Shown: positions 7,787-16,066 of the stretch, piece by piece
How the letters are laid out: each line of letters begins with the position of its first letter
Position numbering within the stretch: position 1 is the first letter of the stretch
NCBI RefSeq assembly: GCF_015690345.1
Contig: NZ_JADPUN010000256.1
Span: 1-53,458 of the forward strand
Length of the DNA stretch: 53,458 bases
Direction: 5' to 3'
Origin: Plantactinospora alkalitolerans
GTDB taxonomy: Bacteria; Actinomycetota; Actinomycetes; Mycobacteriales; Micromonosporaceae
The notes under the pieces: model-generated
The model's database searches: none
Told to the model about the DNA's origin: nothing
The model's input: the letters and a program-made list of their open reading frames with translations, nothing else
Translations under genes and position numbers: made by a program

Positions 7787-8800
7787 TTACCGTGGCGGCT
7801 CGTGCCGCCGGGCGAGAGCCAGGTCCCGCCAGGTGGCGAATCGCCCGGCCGGGTCGCTGCCGCTGGAGTAGTACCAGGGCCACTCGGTGACGTTGTCGCC
7901 GATCGCGTCGAAGACGGCTGCCGCCGCCGGATAGTCCTCGGCGAAGGAGAAGGCGAGGGCGAACGAGTTGAACGCGCTGGGCCAGCCCGGCCGACGCTGG
8001 TAGTCCGGGTGCCAGACCGACCGCTCGGCCGCCGCCCGCAACTCGGCGCGCACCGCCGAACTCATGATGTACGGATCCTTCTCCTCGCTCGGCAGGTCGA
8101 GCCAGTGCTCGATGTGCGCCACCGCCACGAGTTCCGGAAGCAGGCTTCCCCCGGGCGCCCCGGCTGCGGCCGTACGCGCGAAGTCGAACATCTCCTCCGT
8201 GCTGCCGAACCACTTGCGGCAGAGGAACTGGAGCATCTGTCGGTGCGCGATCAGATGGGTCGGATGCCGGCGTACCACCTGGTCGAAGCGGCGCACCGCC
8301 TCGTCCCGGCCGACCTGCCGGCCCCGCGCCGCCGTGACCAGGAACGTCCAGGCGGTCGTGTCGGTCGGATCGCGGTCCACCACCTCGTCGAGGCAGTTCT
8401 CGGCCAGTCGCAGCCGTTCGAAGAAGCCCTGGAACTGGCCCTGGCTGGTGTTTTCGGCCGTGGCGCCGCCCCGGGCCTCCCACGCCCAGTAGACGGCGTG
8501 ACAGCCGCGTACCAGCAACGGCAGCGTCGAGTGCGGTTCGGCCGCGATCCAGTCCCCGATCCAGTCCTGCACCCCTGCCGTGTCCGCGCAGACACCTAGG
8601 TAGAAGGCCCGGTCGTCCGGGTGCTCGACCGAGTTCAGGAAGTCCCGCACGCCGACCCGGTCCCGCTGCTCGAGCGCGGTACGCAGATGCCGGGCACCCG
8701 GATCACCCATGGCCTCGTCGATGGTCGGTCCGGTAGGTGGAGCCGCCTGCCGAATGCGCGCACCCGTCGGCGGTTGCTGTTTCTTTCGGAATGGCCACAT
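7787..8800 (-). CDS. TPR-like helical protein of unknown function
   Basis: A soluble protein of about 337 residues with no signal peptide or membrane segment. It begins with a short basic, Pro-rich stretch (WPFRKKQQPPTG) and continues as helical repeats rich in Ala, Leu, Arg and Trp; the segment around NCLDEVVDRDPTDTTAWTFLVTAARG looks like a degenerate TPR unit. GGAGG lies 8 nt before the ATG at 8800; a GTG at 8803 in the same frame is the alternative. I do not recognise a named family beyond similarity to uncharacterised actinobacterial TPR-like proteins. It reads away from the sigma-factor gene, which is divergent. Confidence 0.75.
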   Translation of the reverse strand: MWPFRKKQQPPTGARIRQAAPPTGPTIDEAMGDPGARHLRTALEQRDRVGVRDFLNSVEHPDDRAFYLGVCADTAGVQDWIGDWIAAEPHSTLPLLVRGCHAVYWAWEARGGATAENTSQGQFQGFFERLRLAENCLDEVVDRDPTDTTAWTFLVTAARGRQVGRDEAVRRFDQVVRRHPTHLIAHRQMLQFLCRKWFGSTEEMFDFARTAAAGAPGGSLLPELVAVAHIEHWLDLPSEEKDPYIMSSAVRAELRAAAERSVWHPDYQRRPGWPSAFNSFALAFSFAEDYPAAAAVFDAIGDNVTEWPWYYSSGSDPAGRFATWRDLALARRHEPPR

Positions 8801-9152
8801 CACCGTCTCCTCCCGCGAATGACCGGACGAGGCTAGCGGAACCCGAATCCGTCGCCGATCCGGGTCGGCCTCGGCGCCCGGGTACAGAATGGCGGGGAGG
8901 AAGACGTACGCCGTGGAACGGGAAGGCAGCGGGAAGGCGGATCGACAACGCAGCGCCGCTGGGCAGAATTGTGTTACGTCAACTCGCCGGTTCGCGTGAC
9001 GAGATATCTCACTGAATCCGATCCGCGAACGACTTGATCTGCTTCCGGTCGCTGCCTAACGTAGGGCCGCGATCACCTGGACCGGTCAACCGACCGGTGC
9101 GGGTCGAAGTTCGTCGGCGAGGCCCGGGTTCGGCTCTGCACGGCTGGGAGGG
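8801..9152. other. 352-nt intergenic region with sigma-factor promoter
   Basis: No credible gene. It contains a perfect 10-bp palindrome GAGATATCTC at 9001-9010, a good plus-strand promoter at 9034-9062, and an inverted repeat ACCGGTC-N4-GACCGGT at 9080-9097 in the leader of the sigma gene that could be an operator or RNA hairpin. Confidence 0.55.
9034..9062 (+). promoter_or_regulatory. Predicted promoter of the ECF sigma gene
   Basis: TTGATC at 9034-9039, exactly 17 nt, then TAACGT at 9057-9062. This is a house-keeping sigma-type promoter, not a GGAAC/CGTC-type ECF autoregulated one. Transcription would begin near 9069, leaving a leader of about 85 nt. Confidence 0.5.
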
Positions 9153-9905
9153 TTGTGGAAGGGTTCGGACGTTCCGCGCCGGTCGCCGTACCTCGCACGG
9201 CACGACGACCTGTCGTCGCCGCGCGCCGGTCTGATCGGAACCGTGCGACCCGGACCAGCGCGGACCGTGCCGACTGACCTGGCGGAAACGGTCCGGTCGG
9301 CCCAGGACGGGGACGAGGAAGCGTTTCGCCTGCTCTACCGGACCCTCCAACCGGGGTTGCTGCGCTACCTGACCGTGCTCGTCGGCGCCGATGCCGAGGA
9401 TGTGGCCTCCGAGACGTGGTTGCAGATCGCCCGCGACCTGGCGACCTTCGCCGACGGACCGGGCTTCCGGGCCTGGGCGACCCGGATCGCCCGAAACCGT
9501 GCACTGGACCACCTTCGGCTTCAGGGCCGACGTCCGGCGCTGCCGGTGCCGGTCGAGGAACTGTCGGAGATGCCCTCGGCCGAGGACACCGCCGAGAGCG
9601 CCAGTGCGGGATTGGGAACCGACGCGGCGATCGCGCTGATCGCCGCCCTGCCCAGGACGGAGGCCGAAGCGGTGCTGTTGCGCGCGGTGATCGGTCTGGA
9701 CGCGGAGAGCACGGCGCGGGTGCTGGGCAAGCGTCCCGGTGCGGTCCGTACGGCCGCCCACCGGGGGCTGCGCCGGCTGGCCCGGATGCTGGAACGGGAG
9801 GAGTCGTTCAGGCCGGAAGACCTGGGGCCGTCGGCTGCCGGTGCCGGACCGGTCGGCGACGGCCGTCCCGGCCAAGCCGTGGCGGCGAGGCAGGGATGGC
9901 GCTGA
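9153..9905 (+). CDS. ECF-type RNA polymerase sigma factor
   Basis: The conserved part spans about 165 residues: a sigma-2 region (DGDEEAFRLLYRTLQPGLLRYL to DAEDVASETWLQIARDL, then FRAWATRIARNRALDHLR) and a sigma-4 helix-turn-helix (ALPRTEAEAVLLRAVIGL, ARVLGKRPGAVRTAAHRGLRRL). It directs RNA polymerase to a small regulon. The start is uncertain. The frame opens at a TTG (9153) abutting GGGAGG, with in-frame GTGs at 9243 and 9267; the first 40 residues look unconserved, so the true protein may begin at 9267. The 3' end is followed at 12 nt by a membrane protein that is probably its regulator. The C-terminal tail (PSAAGAGPVGDGRPGQ) is unusual linker-like sequence. Confidence 0.85.
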   Translation: MWKGSDVPRRSPYLARHDDLSSPRAGLIGTVRPGPARTVPTDLAETVRSAQDGDEEAFRLLYRTLQPGLLRYLTVLVGADAEDVASETWLQIARDLATFADGPGFRAWATRIARNRALDHLRLQGRRPALPVPVEELSEMPSAEDTAESASAGLGTDAAIALIAALPRTEAEAVLLRAVIGLDAESTARVLGKRPGAVRTAAHRGLRRLARMLEREESFRPEDLGPSAAGAGPVGDGRPGQAVAARQGWR

Positions 9906-9916
9906 GAGGGGGACGG

Positions 9917-10852
9917 ATGGGCTCGCGCCGACGCCCTCGGCCGGAGCCGGACGGCGTCGACCGACTGCTCGACGCCGCTGCCGCAGGGGTCACCGAGCCC
10001 GGACAGCCGCCCCGGAACCCATCCAGCGTGTCCCGGACCTACGAGCAGGATCCGGTGGCAGGACTGCTCGCCGCTGCGGCGGCACCGGTCCGGCCGAAGG
10101 AACTCGACGGCGAGGAGCCGGCAATGGCCGCGTTCCGGGCGGCCCGGCACGCACCGGCCGAGGCCGCCCGGAACGCCTCCCTCTCGACAGCCCGGCGGGT
10201 GTCTCCGGCGGCGTCCGGGGACACCACGGCCCCGGCGGCGTCCCGGCTCCGGCGCTCCCGCCGGCGGCTGACCGCCGGAGCGGGTGCCTGGATCGCCGTC
10301 GCCGCCACCACGCTGACCGCCGGCGCGGCGCTGGCCGCCGACGCACTGATCACCCGTCCGGCCCCGGCACCCCGGCCCGGGCCGAGCATCGGCACGACCA
10401 CCTCGGATCCGACGGCGCCGCCGGACGTGCCGTCCACCGCCGTACCCCGTCCCGGGATCCCCGGACCCCGCAGGTCCGGCTCCGGCCCGGCGGGGCTGGC
10501 ACCGTCGGTCTTCGGGCTCTGCCACGCCCACCTCGCCGGACACGGGGCGAACCAGGGTCGGGCGGCCGGGAACGACCCGCCGACAGCGCTGGTCGAGGCG
10601 GCTGGCGGCCGCTCCGAGGTCGAGACCTGGTGTCGTGAACTCCTTGCCACCGATCCGAGGCCCGGCAACGGCACACCCGGCAACGGCGACCGGGACACCG
10701 ATCCCGGTCCCGACAACAACCCGCCCGGCAGGGACAACCCGCCGGGCAAGAACGATCCGCCGGGCGGGAATGGCGTGCCGGGCAAGGACGATCCCCCGGG
10801 CAAGGAGGCCCCGCCGGGCAGGGACGGTCCGCCGGTACGCGGCGGCGGCTGA
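9917..10852 (+). CDS. Putative anti-sigma-like membrane protein with Pro/Gly-rich tail
   Basis: Encoded 12 nt after the sigma factor and probably co-transcribed. The ATG at 9917 has GAGGGGG 5 nt upstream; an ATG at 9896, overlapping the sigma stop, is an alternative. The N-terminal 100 residues hold two copies of an RLLDAAAAG/GLLAAAAAP...RPKELDGEEPAMAAFRAAR motif, seen in proteins paired with actinobacterial ECF sigma factors. One membrane segment follows (AWIAVAATTLTAGAALAADAL). Outside is a Pro/Thr-rich linker, a small domain with two cysteines (FGLCHAHLAGHG, VETWCRELL), and a tail of repeated PPG-(K/R)-(D/N)-(D/N) units from about 10690 to 10845. No HxxxCxxC zinc motif is visible, so it is not a classical ZAS anti-sigma. 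Role inferred from position. Confidence 0.7.
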   Translation: MGSRRRPRPEPDGVDRLLDAAAAGVTEPGQPPRNPSSVSRTYEQDPVAGLLAAAAAPVRPKELDGEEPAMAAFRAARHAPAEAARNASLSTARRVSPAASGDTTAPAASRLRRSRRRLTAGAGAWIAVAATTLTAGAALAADALITRPAPAPRPGPSIGTTTSDPTAPPDVPSTAVPRPGIPGPRRSGSGPAGLAPSVFGLCHAHLAGHGANQGRAAGNDPPTALVEAAGGRSEVETWCRELLATDPRPGNGTPGNGDRDTDPGPDNNPPGRDNPPGKNDPPGGNGVPGKDDPPGKEAPPGRDGPPVRGGG

Positions 10853-10881
10853 CCGCGCCGCTGGGAGCGGGCCTGCTCCAG

Positions 10882-11727
10882 TCAGTCCAGGACCTCGACG
10901 ATGTCACCGACGCTGACCGTGCGACCCTCCGGGGGCGGTCCGCCCGGTTCGGCCCGCACCTGCATCTGGAGACCGAAGAGGAGCTTCCGGTCGACATTCC
11001 GCCGCGCGGCGAGCATCCACAGTGGCTCCCGCCCGCGCTGCCCGGTCTCCTGGTCGATCGTCGCGATCAGACAGCGGCCACACTCGTTGGCGCCGTGGAA
11101 CACGGCCCCGCCGATCCTGATCCGCCGGCCGACCCACTCGCCCTCGGCCCACGGCGCGGCACCACTGACCACCAGGTTGGGGCGGAACTGGATCATCGGC
11201 AGCGGCCCCTCGGTGCTGCCCGACTCCAGTAGCCAGTCGTTGAACACGTCCAGCGACGCGGTGTTGGCCAGCAGCAGCGGAGTGCCGTCGGCGAAGCTCA
11301 ACTCGGCGCCGACGCCGGTCGGAACCGGCCAGGGAACGAGGTTGCCGGTGGGGTCACCGAGCCAGACCAGCCGGGCGGCGCGGCCCAACAGCCGGTTGAG
11401 CCAGTCGTCCGCCTCGGGGCCGACGGCCCGTACCGGTGACGGTGGCCGCCCCCGGTACACCCGGACCTGGATCGCCTCGCCGCCGGTCGGTTCGTCCAGA
11501 TCGAGCGGTGCCATTCCCGGCGCGTCCAGGGTCAGCCCGCCGGGCCGCGACACCGCCCGCATCGTCACCAGTTCCCGGTGCTGGCGCTGGGTCAGGCCGA
11601 GCCCGTTCTCGTCCACGATCAGCCAGCGCCGGTCGCCGTCCAGGCCCCACGGCTCGACCCGCGCCGTGTCGCGGTCCATCCGGCGGCACCCCTTGACCGG
11701 GTACGTGTGAATCGAGGCGACTCGCAT
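10882..11727 (-). CDS. MOSC domain-containing protein (YcbX/mARC-like)
   Basis: A 281-residue protein: MOSC N-terminal beta-barrel (MRVASIHTYPVKGCRRM to about residue 115) followed by a MOSC domain with the conserved cysteine in ECGRCLIATIDQETGQ. That Cys coordinates molybdenum cofactor in YcbX/mARC-type N-hydroxylated-compound reductases; the family more generally carries activated sulfur or Moco. The C-terminus ends in VSVGDIVEVLD, as usual for MOSC. No ferredoxin domain is attached, in contrast to E. coli YcbX. It is convergent with the sigma/anti-sigma pair and has no obvious operon partner. Confidence 0.9.
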   Translation of the reverse strand: MRVASIHTYPVKGCRRMDRDTARVEPWGLDGDRRWLIVDENGLGLTQRQHRELVTMRAVSRPGGLTLDAPGMAPLDLDEPTGGEAIQVRVYRGRPPSPVRAVGPEADDWLNRLLGRAARLVWLGDPTGNLVPWPVPTGVGAELSFADGTPLLLANTASLDVFNDWLLESGSTEGPLPMIQFRPNLVVSGAAPWAEGEWVGRRIRIGGAVFHGANECGRCLIATIDQETGQRGREPLWMLAARRNVDRKLLFGLQMQVRAEPGGPPPEGRTVSVGDIVEVLD

Positions 11728-11905
11728 CCGACCAGGATGACACGAGGCAGCCTGACGCCGGTACCCTCGCTGCGGCGCACGCCCGTTGCCAGCCGACCCG
11801 GAGTCGCGACCCGATCATCCGGTCCGCACCCCACGATCTGGGGATCCGGAACGCCTGTGGGTCACCGCGTTGGCGGGCCCGGCGCCACACGCCCTTTTCC
11901 TGCCG

Positions 11906-13336
11906 TCAGCCGCCCGCCGGTCTCACAGGCCCGGAGAGCAGGTCGGCGACCGCGGTGATGCCGGCCCTGATCGTGCGTTCGGGAAGGTTGCCGAACCCCA
12001 GCACGAGTCGTGCCGGCGCCGCTCGTCCGCCGGACGTCAGGGGACTGAGCCCGTACAGACCGACGGAGCGTTGCCGGGCCTCGCTGATCACCCCGGATTC
12101 GGTGACGCCGTCGGGCAGGTGGGCGAGCGCGTGAAAGCCGGCGGCCAGCCCGGTCAGTCGGACGGCGGGCGCGTGTCGTGCCAGCGACTCGGAAAGTGCC
12201 AGGCGGCGGGCGGCGTAGAGCGAGCGCATCCGGCGCAGGTGGCGGTCGTACCGGCCGGACGAGATGAGGGTGGCCAGTGCGAGCTGGTCGAGGCCGGGGC
12301 AGCCGCGGTCGTGGATCTGTTTCTCCTCGCTCAGTGCCCGGGTCAGCGCGGGCGGGCACAGCATCCATCCGAGCCGGATCGTCGGGGCCAGCGACTTGCT
12401 CACGGTGCCCAGCGACAGCACGCGGTCGGCTGCCAGCCCGTGCAGCGAACCGACCGGCTCGCGGTCGTAGCGGAACTCGGCGTCGTAGTCGTCCTCGATG
12501 ATCGTTGCATCGTGCCGGTTTGCCCAGTCCACGAGTTGCCGGCGCCGCGCCGGGGCCAGTACGACGCCGGTCGGCCACTGGTGTGCGGGGGTGAGGATGA
12601 CCGCGCGGGCGTCGGTGGCGGCCAGCGCGGTGACGTCGATGCCGTCGTCGTCCACCGGCACCGGCACCAGGCGGAGGCCGGCGCTGGCGGCCACGGCCGC
12701 GTTTCCGTCGACCGGGCCGGGATCTTCGCAGGCTACGGTCGTGACGCCGCCGCGCGCGAGCGTACGCAGGGCCAGGGACAGACCCTGCTGGTATCCGGCA
12801 CAGACGAGCAGGTGCTGCGGCTCGGCCGCGGCGGCCCGTACCCGGCGCAGATAGCCGGCGAGCACCTCCCGCAGGAACTGGCTGCCGCGCGGGTCGCCGT
12901 AGTCGAACAGGGTGTTGGGTGCGGCCCTGGACCCCTCGCGCAGTGCCCACAGCCAGTCGCCGCGCGGGAAGCTGGCCAGGTCGGGGACGCCCGACTGGAA
13001 GTCGGCCAGCAGCCGCTCCGGCCGGGTCGGCGGTGGCGGTGGCGGTGCGGCCGGCGGGGTGACCGCGCCCGACGCGACCCGGGTGGCGGATCCGGCCCGG
13101 GTGGACAGGTAACCCTCCGCCTGTAGCTGGCCGTAGCAGTCCTGCACCAGACCGCGGGACAGCTCCAGTTCCCGGGCGAGCTGACGGGACGAGGGCAGCC
13201 TCTCGCCGACCTTGAGCCGGCCGGTGCGGATCGCGTCACGCAACTGCCGCTCCAGCTGCGAGGTGAGCGGCTCGCCACTGGCCCGGTCCAGCGTCAGCAG
13301 CAGCTCCGGAGCCGAACTGGACCACTCGATCGACAT
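11906..13336 (-). CDS. MocR/PdxR-family transcriptional regulator (GntR HTH + aminotransferase fold)
   Basis: A 476-residue fusion. Residues 20-90 are a GntR winged helix (PLTSQLERQLRDAIRTGRLKVGERLPSSRQLARELELSRGLVQDCYGQL), a Pro-rich linker follows (about 100-115), then a fold-type I aminotransferase-like domain with the PLP lysine at 314 (TVSKSLAPTIRLGW), DDYDAEFRYDREP and LGTVSKS motifs. MocR proteins sense PLP or an amino compound. The gene is divergent from an MFS exporter with only 47 nt between, so regulation of the exporter is the likely job. TAAGCT sits 8 nt before the ATG, suggesting a leaderless transcript. Confidence 0.92.
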   Translation of the reverse strand: MSIEWSSSAPELLLTLDRASGEPLTSQLERQLRDAIRTGRLKVGERLPSSRQLARELELSRGLVQDCYGQLQAEGYLSTRAGSATRVASGAVTPPAAPPPPPPTRPERLLADFQSGVPDLASFPRGDWLWALREGSRAAPNTLFDYGDPRGSQFLREVLAGYLRRVRAAAAEPQHLLVCAGYQQGLSLALRTLARGGVTTVACEDPGPVDGNAAVAASAGLRLVPVPVDDDGIDVTALAATDARAVILTPAHQWPTGVVLAPARRRQLVDWANRHDATIIEDDYDAEFRYDREPVGSLHGLAADRVLSLGTVSKSLAPTIRLGWMLCPPALTRALSEEKQIHDRGCPGLDQLALATLISSGRYDRHLRRMRSLYAARRLALSESLARHAPAVRLTGLAAGFHALAHLPDGVTESGVISEARQRSVGLYGLSPLTSGGRAAPARLVLGFGNLPERTIRAGITAVADLLSGPVRPAGG

Positions 13337-13344
13337 GAAACTGG

Positions 13345-13376
13345 AGCTTACTGGAAACCCAGCTGGCTCCTAGCGT
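13345..13376. promoter_or_regulatory. Overlapping divergent promoters, MocR and MFS genes
   Basis: Plus strand: TTACTG (13348-13353), 17-nt spacer, TAGCGT (13371-13376), then 7 nt to the MFS ATG. Minus strand: TAAGCT (13345-13350), then 8 nt to the MocR ATG. The minus -10 overlaps the plus -35. Between them lie GGAGC (13343-13347) and GGCTCC and an ACTGG/CCAG dyad, a plausible MocR binding site. Both mRNAs would be leaderless. Confidence 0.5.
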
Positions 13377-13383
13377 CGAATGC

Positions 13384-14574
13384 ATGCCGACCTCGACGCT
13401 CGCGTACCTCCCGGTCACCGCGACCCGCCCGCCGGGCACCCGACCGGTCCTGATCACGCGGCAGTTGCTGATCCGGTTCGTCTCGATGGTCGGCTCGGCC
13501 ACCAGCTTCTACCTGCTGCTGTCCGTGGTGCCGAGCTACGTCGCGGCCGCCGGCGGGGCCGCGCCCGGTGCGGTCACCGGCGCACTGATGCTGGCCACCG
13601 TCCTCGGCGAGATGGTCACGCCCCGCCTCGTCGCCCGCTACGGCTACCGTTGGGTGCTCGCGACCGGGCTGGCCCTGCTCGGTGTGCCGTCGCTCGCGCT
13701 GATGGCCTCGACCCACATCGCCGCCGTCGTGGCGGTGTGCCTCGTGCGTGGGCTCGGTTTCGCGCTCACCGTCGTGGCCGGTGGCGCGATGACCGCGACG
13801 CTGATCCCGGCCGAACGGCGCGGTGAGGGCCTGGCCCTGACCGGCGTGGTCGCCGGCGTGCCGGCGCTGGCCGCGCTGCCGCTGGGCCTCTGGCTGTCCG
13901 CGCACCACGGCTACCCGCCGGTGTTCGTCGCCGCCGCGGTCGCCGCCCTAATCGCGCTCGCCACCGTCCCGTGGTTGCCCACCCGCACCGCGACCGCCGG
14001 CAAGGCGACCGCCATCGGCGTGTTCGCCGGTATGCGCATGCCGCAGCTACGCCGCCCGGCGCTGGTCTTCGCCCTGACCACCACGGCGGCCGGCGTCTTC
14101 GTGACGTTCCTTCCGCTGGCGGTGCGCCCCGGATCGGCCGGCGTCGTCGGCGCGGCGCTGTTCGCCCAGTCCGCCGCCTCGACGGCGGCCCGCTGGTGGG
14201 CCGGCCGGCACGGCGACCGGCACGGTTTCACCACGCTGCTGATCCCCGGCCTTCTCGCCGCGGCCGCCGGGATGGCGCTGCTCATGTTCACCAGCAGCAC
14301 CGCGGCGGTGCTGATCGCGGCCGTCGTCTTCGGCACCGGCTTCGGCATCGCCCAGAACGCCACGCTCGCCACCATGTACTCGCGGGTGCCACAGTCCGCG
14401 TACGGCACCGCGAGTGCACTGTGGAATCTCGCCTACGACGCCGGCCTCGGCATCGGCGCGGTTGCCTTCGGTGCGCTGGCGGTCGGCACCGGCTACCCGA
14501 TCGCCTTCGTCCTCACCGCACTCGTGGTGATCGTCGGCCTGCCCATCGTCCGGCGCGACCGTCGCGCCGGCTGA
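13384..14574 (+). CDS. MFS transporter
   Basis: A 396-residue integral membrane protein with about 12 hydrophobic segments (for example FVSMVGSATSFYLLLSVVPSYVA, WVLATGLALLGVPSLALM, VVAVCLVRGLGFALTVVAGG, GVPALAALPLGLWL, ALVFALTTTAAGVFVTFLPLAV). The EMVTPRLVARYGYRW loop after segment 2 corresponds to the MFS motif A region. It is likely an efflux pump in the cytoplasmic membrane. It is divergent from a MocR regulator and followed at 16 nt by a RibD/DHFR-like reductase, probably in the same transcript. The ATG at 13384 is 7 nt after a TAGCGT box. Substrate unknown. Confidence 0.9.
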   Translation: MPTSTLAYLPVTATRPPGTRPVLITRQLLIRFVSMVGSATSFYLLLSVVPSYVAAAGGAAPGAVTGALMLATVLGEMVTPRLVARYGYRWVLATGLALLGVPSLALMASTHIAAVVAVCLVRGLGFALTVVAGGAMTATLIPAERRGEGLALTGVVAGVPALAALPLGLWLSAHHGYPPVFVAAAVAALIALATVPWLPTRTATAGKATAIGVFAGMRMPQLRRPALVFALTTTAAGVFVTFLPLAVRPGSAGVVGAALFAQSAASTAARWWAGRHGDRHGFTTLLIPGLLAAAAGMALLMFTSSTAAVLIAAVVFGTGFGIAQNATLATMYSRVPQSAYGTASALWNLAYDAGLGIGAVAFGALAVGTGYPIAFVLTALVVIVGLPIVRRDRRAG

Positions 14575-14590
14575 CCACGGAGGATCCGGA

Positions 14591-15172
14591 ATGCGCAAGA
14601 TATTCCTGTACATGACCAGCACCGTCGACGGATTCGTCGCCGGCCCCGACAACGAACTCGACTGGATGATCCAGGCTCCGGACGAGGAACTGAACGCCGA
14701 CATCGTCGCCCTGCTCAGCACCGCCGACGCCGGTTTCCTCGGCTATCCCGTGGCCCAGGGCATGGTCCCGTTCTGGCGGGCGGTCGCCGCCGACCCGAAC
14801 GCGTCGAAGGACAGCCGCGCCATCGCCGAGGCGGTCAACAACCTGCACACCATCGTCGTCTCACGGACCGATGTCGACGTCCCCTGGGACGACACCGAGG
14901 TCCTCGTCGCCCCCGACGACGCGGCCCTGTTCGACGCGGTGACCCGGATGAAGCAACAACCGGGGCGGGACCTGGGGGTACCCGGCGGCGTCCGCACCGC
15001 GCGGGCGTTCGTCCGGCTCGGCCTCGTCGACGAGTACATCCTGCACGTCCACCCGGTGGCGATCGGTGCTGGGAAGCGCCTCTTTCCCGGTCCGGTCGGC
15101 CTCACCCTGATCGGTGCGAAAACCTATCCGTGCGGCGTCGTACGGGTCCATTACCGCAACGCCTCCCGATGA
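14591..15172 (+). CDS. Dihydrofolate reductase family protein (RibD C-terminal fold)
   Basis: A 193-residue protein: MRKIFLYMTSTVDGFVAGPDNELDW is the characteristic opening of stand-alone RibD-C/DHFR-fold reductases, and VPGGVRTARAFVRLGLVDEYILHVHPVAIGAGKRLF is the conserved second half, including the G-G NADPH-binding loop (here PGGVRTA, where GG is normally GGxxL). GGAGGATCCGGA precedes the ATG. It is 16 nt after the MFS gene and probably co-regulated by MocR. These proteins are NADPH-dependent reductases with mostly unknown substrates. A second, more distant paralogue is at 52690-53301. Confidence 0.88.
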   Translation: MRKIFLYMTSTVDGFVAGPDNELDWMIQAPDEELNADIVALLSTADAGFLGYPVAQGMVPFWRAVAADPNASKDSRAIAEAVNNLHTIVVSRTDVDVPWDDTEVLVAPDDAALFDAVTRMKQQPGRDLGVPGGVRTARAFVRLGLVDEYILHVHPVAIGAGKRLFPGPVGLTLIGAKTYPCGVVRVHYRNASR

Positions 15173-15178
15173 GGGCGT

Positions 15179-16066
15179 TCACCCGGTGGCGGCGGGCTTG
15201 CGGTGGCTGACGATGACGCCGCCGACCACGAGGAGTCCACCGAGGACCGTCGCCGGGCCGGGCGTCTCGGCCAGCGTGATCCAGCCGAGCACGGCGGTGA
15301 CGGGCGGCGCGAGATAGAGGGTGCTGGTGGCGGCGGCGACACTGACCCGGCGCTGGGCGTAGGCCCAGGTGAGAAAGCCGACGGCGCTGGGGCCGACGCC
15401 GAGGTAGACGATGCTGGCCAGGGCGGCCGGCCGGGTGCCGGAGGTCAGGTCGCCGGCGAGGTGACCCGCTGCCGGGAGGGCCGCCAGGACCCCGGTCCAG
15501 GTGGCATAGGTGGTCACCTCGAACCCGGTGTATCGGTCCAGCAACGGCCGCTGGAGTACGAAGAACAGCGCCTGTGCGGCGGCCGCGCCGAGGATGAGCA
15601 ACGCGTCGGCGCCGGCGGTCGGGGTGGTGCCGTGGGTGACCGCGATGACCGTTGCGCCGGTGACGCCGAGCCCGAGCCCGATCCAGTTGTTGGCGTTCGG
15701 GCGCTGGGCGAGCAGGGCCCAGGCCAGCACGGTGGCCAGGACCGGGCTCGTGTTGACCAGGATGTTGGCGGTCGAGGCGTCGATGGTGCGTTCGCCGGCG
15801 TTGAGCAGGAACTGGTAGCCGACCATGCCGGTAAGACCGCACGCGACGAGCCGGCCCAGATCGGCACGGGCCGGGCGGCGCAGCCCGACCAGCGGCGCGG
15901 CCACAGCGAGCGCCAGCGCGGCGATCAGCAGCCGGGCCAGGGTCATGCCGGGGGTACTGAAGTGCGGTGTCGCGATCCGGATCGCGACGAACGCCGACGA
16001 CCACAGCAGCAGGGTGGTGGCGAGCGCGGCGGTGACGCGGCGCACGTCACCGCCGCCGCCCATCAC
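15179..16066 (-). CDS. EamA/DMT-family transporter
   Basis: A 295-residue protein with ten hydrophobic segments in two EamA halves (TTLLLWSSAFVAIRIATPHFSTPGM starts the first, LLILGAAAAQALFFVLQRPLL the second). These are drug/metabolite exporters of the cytoplasmic membrane, often for amino acids or toxic metabolites. The start is a GTG at 16066 overlapping the MBL gene stop by 4 nt, or an ATG at 16063; either way the two genes are translationally coupled. The gene is convergent with the DHFR-like gene with only 6 nt between stops. Substrate unknown. Confidence 0.9.
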   Translation of the reverse strand: MMGGGGDVRRVTAALATTLLLWSSAFVAIRIATPHFSTPGMTLARLLIAALALAVAAPLVGLRRPARADLGRLVACGLTGMVGYQFLLNAGERTIDASTANILVNTSPVLATVLAWALLAQRPNANNWIGLGLGVTGATVIAVTHGTTPTAGADALLILGAAAAQALFFVLQRPLLDRYTGFEVTTYATWTGVLAALPAAGHLAGDLTSGTRPAALASIVYLGVGPSAVGFLTWAYAQRRVSVAAATSTLYLAPPVTAVLGWITLAETPGPATVLGGLLVVGGVIVSHRKPAATG

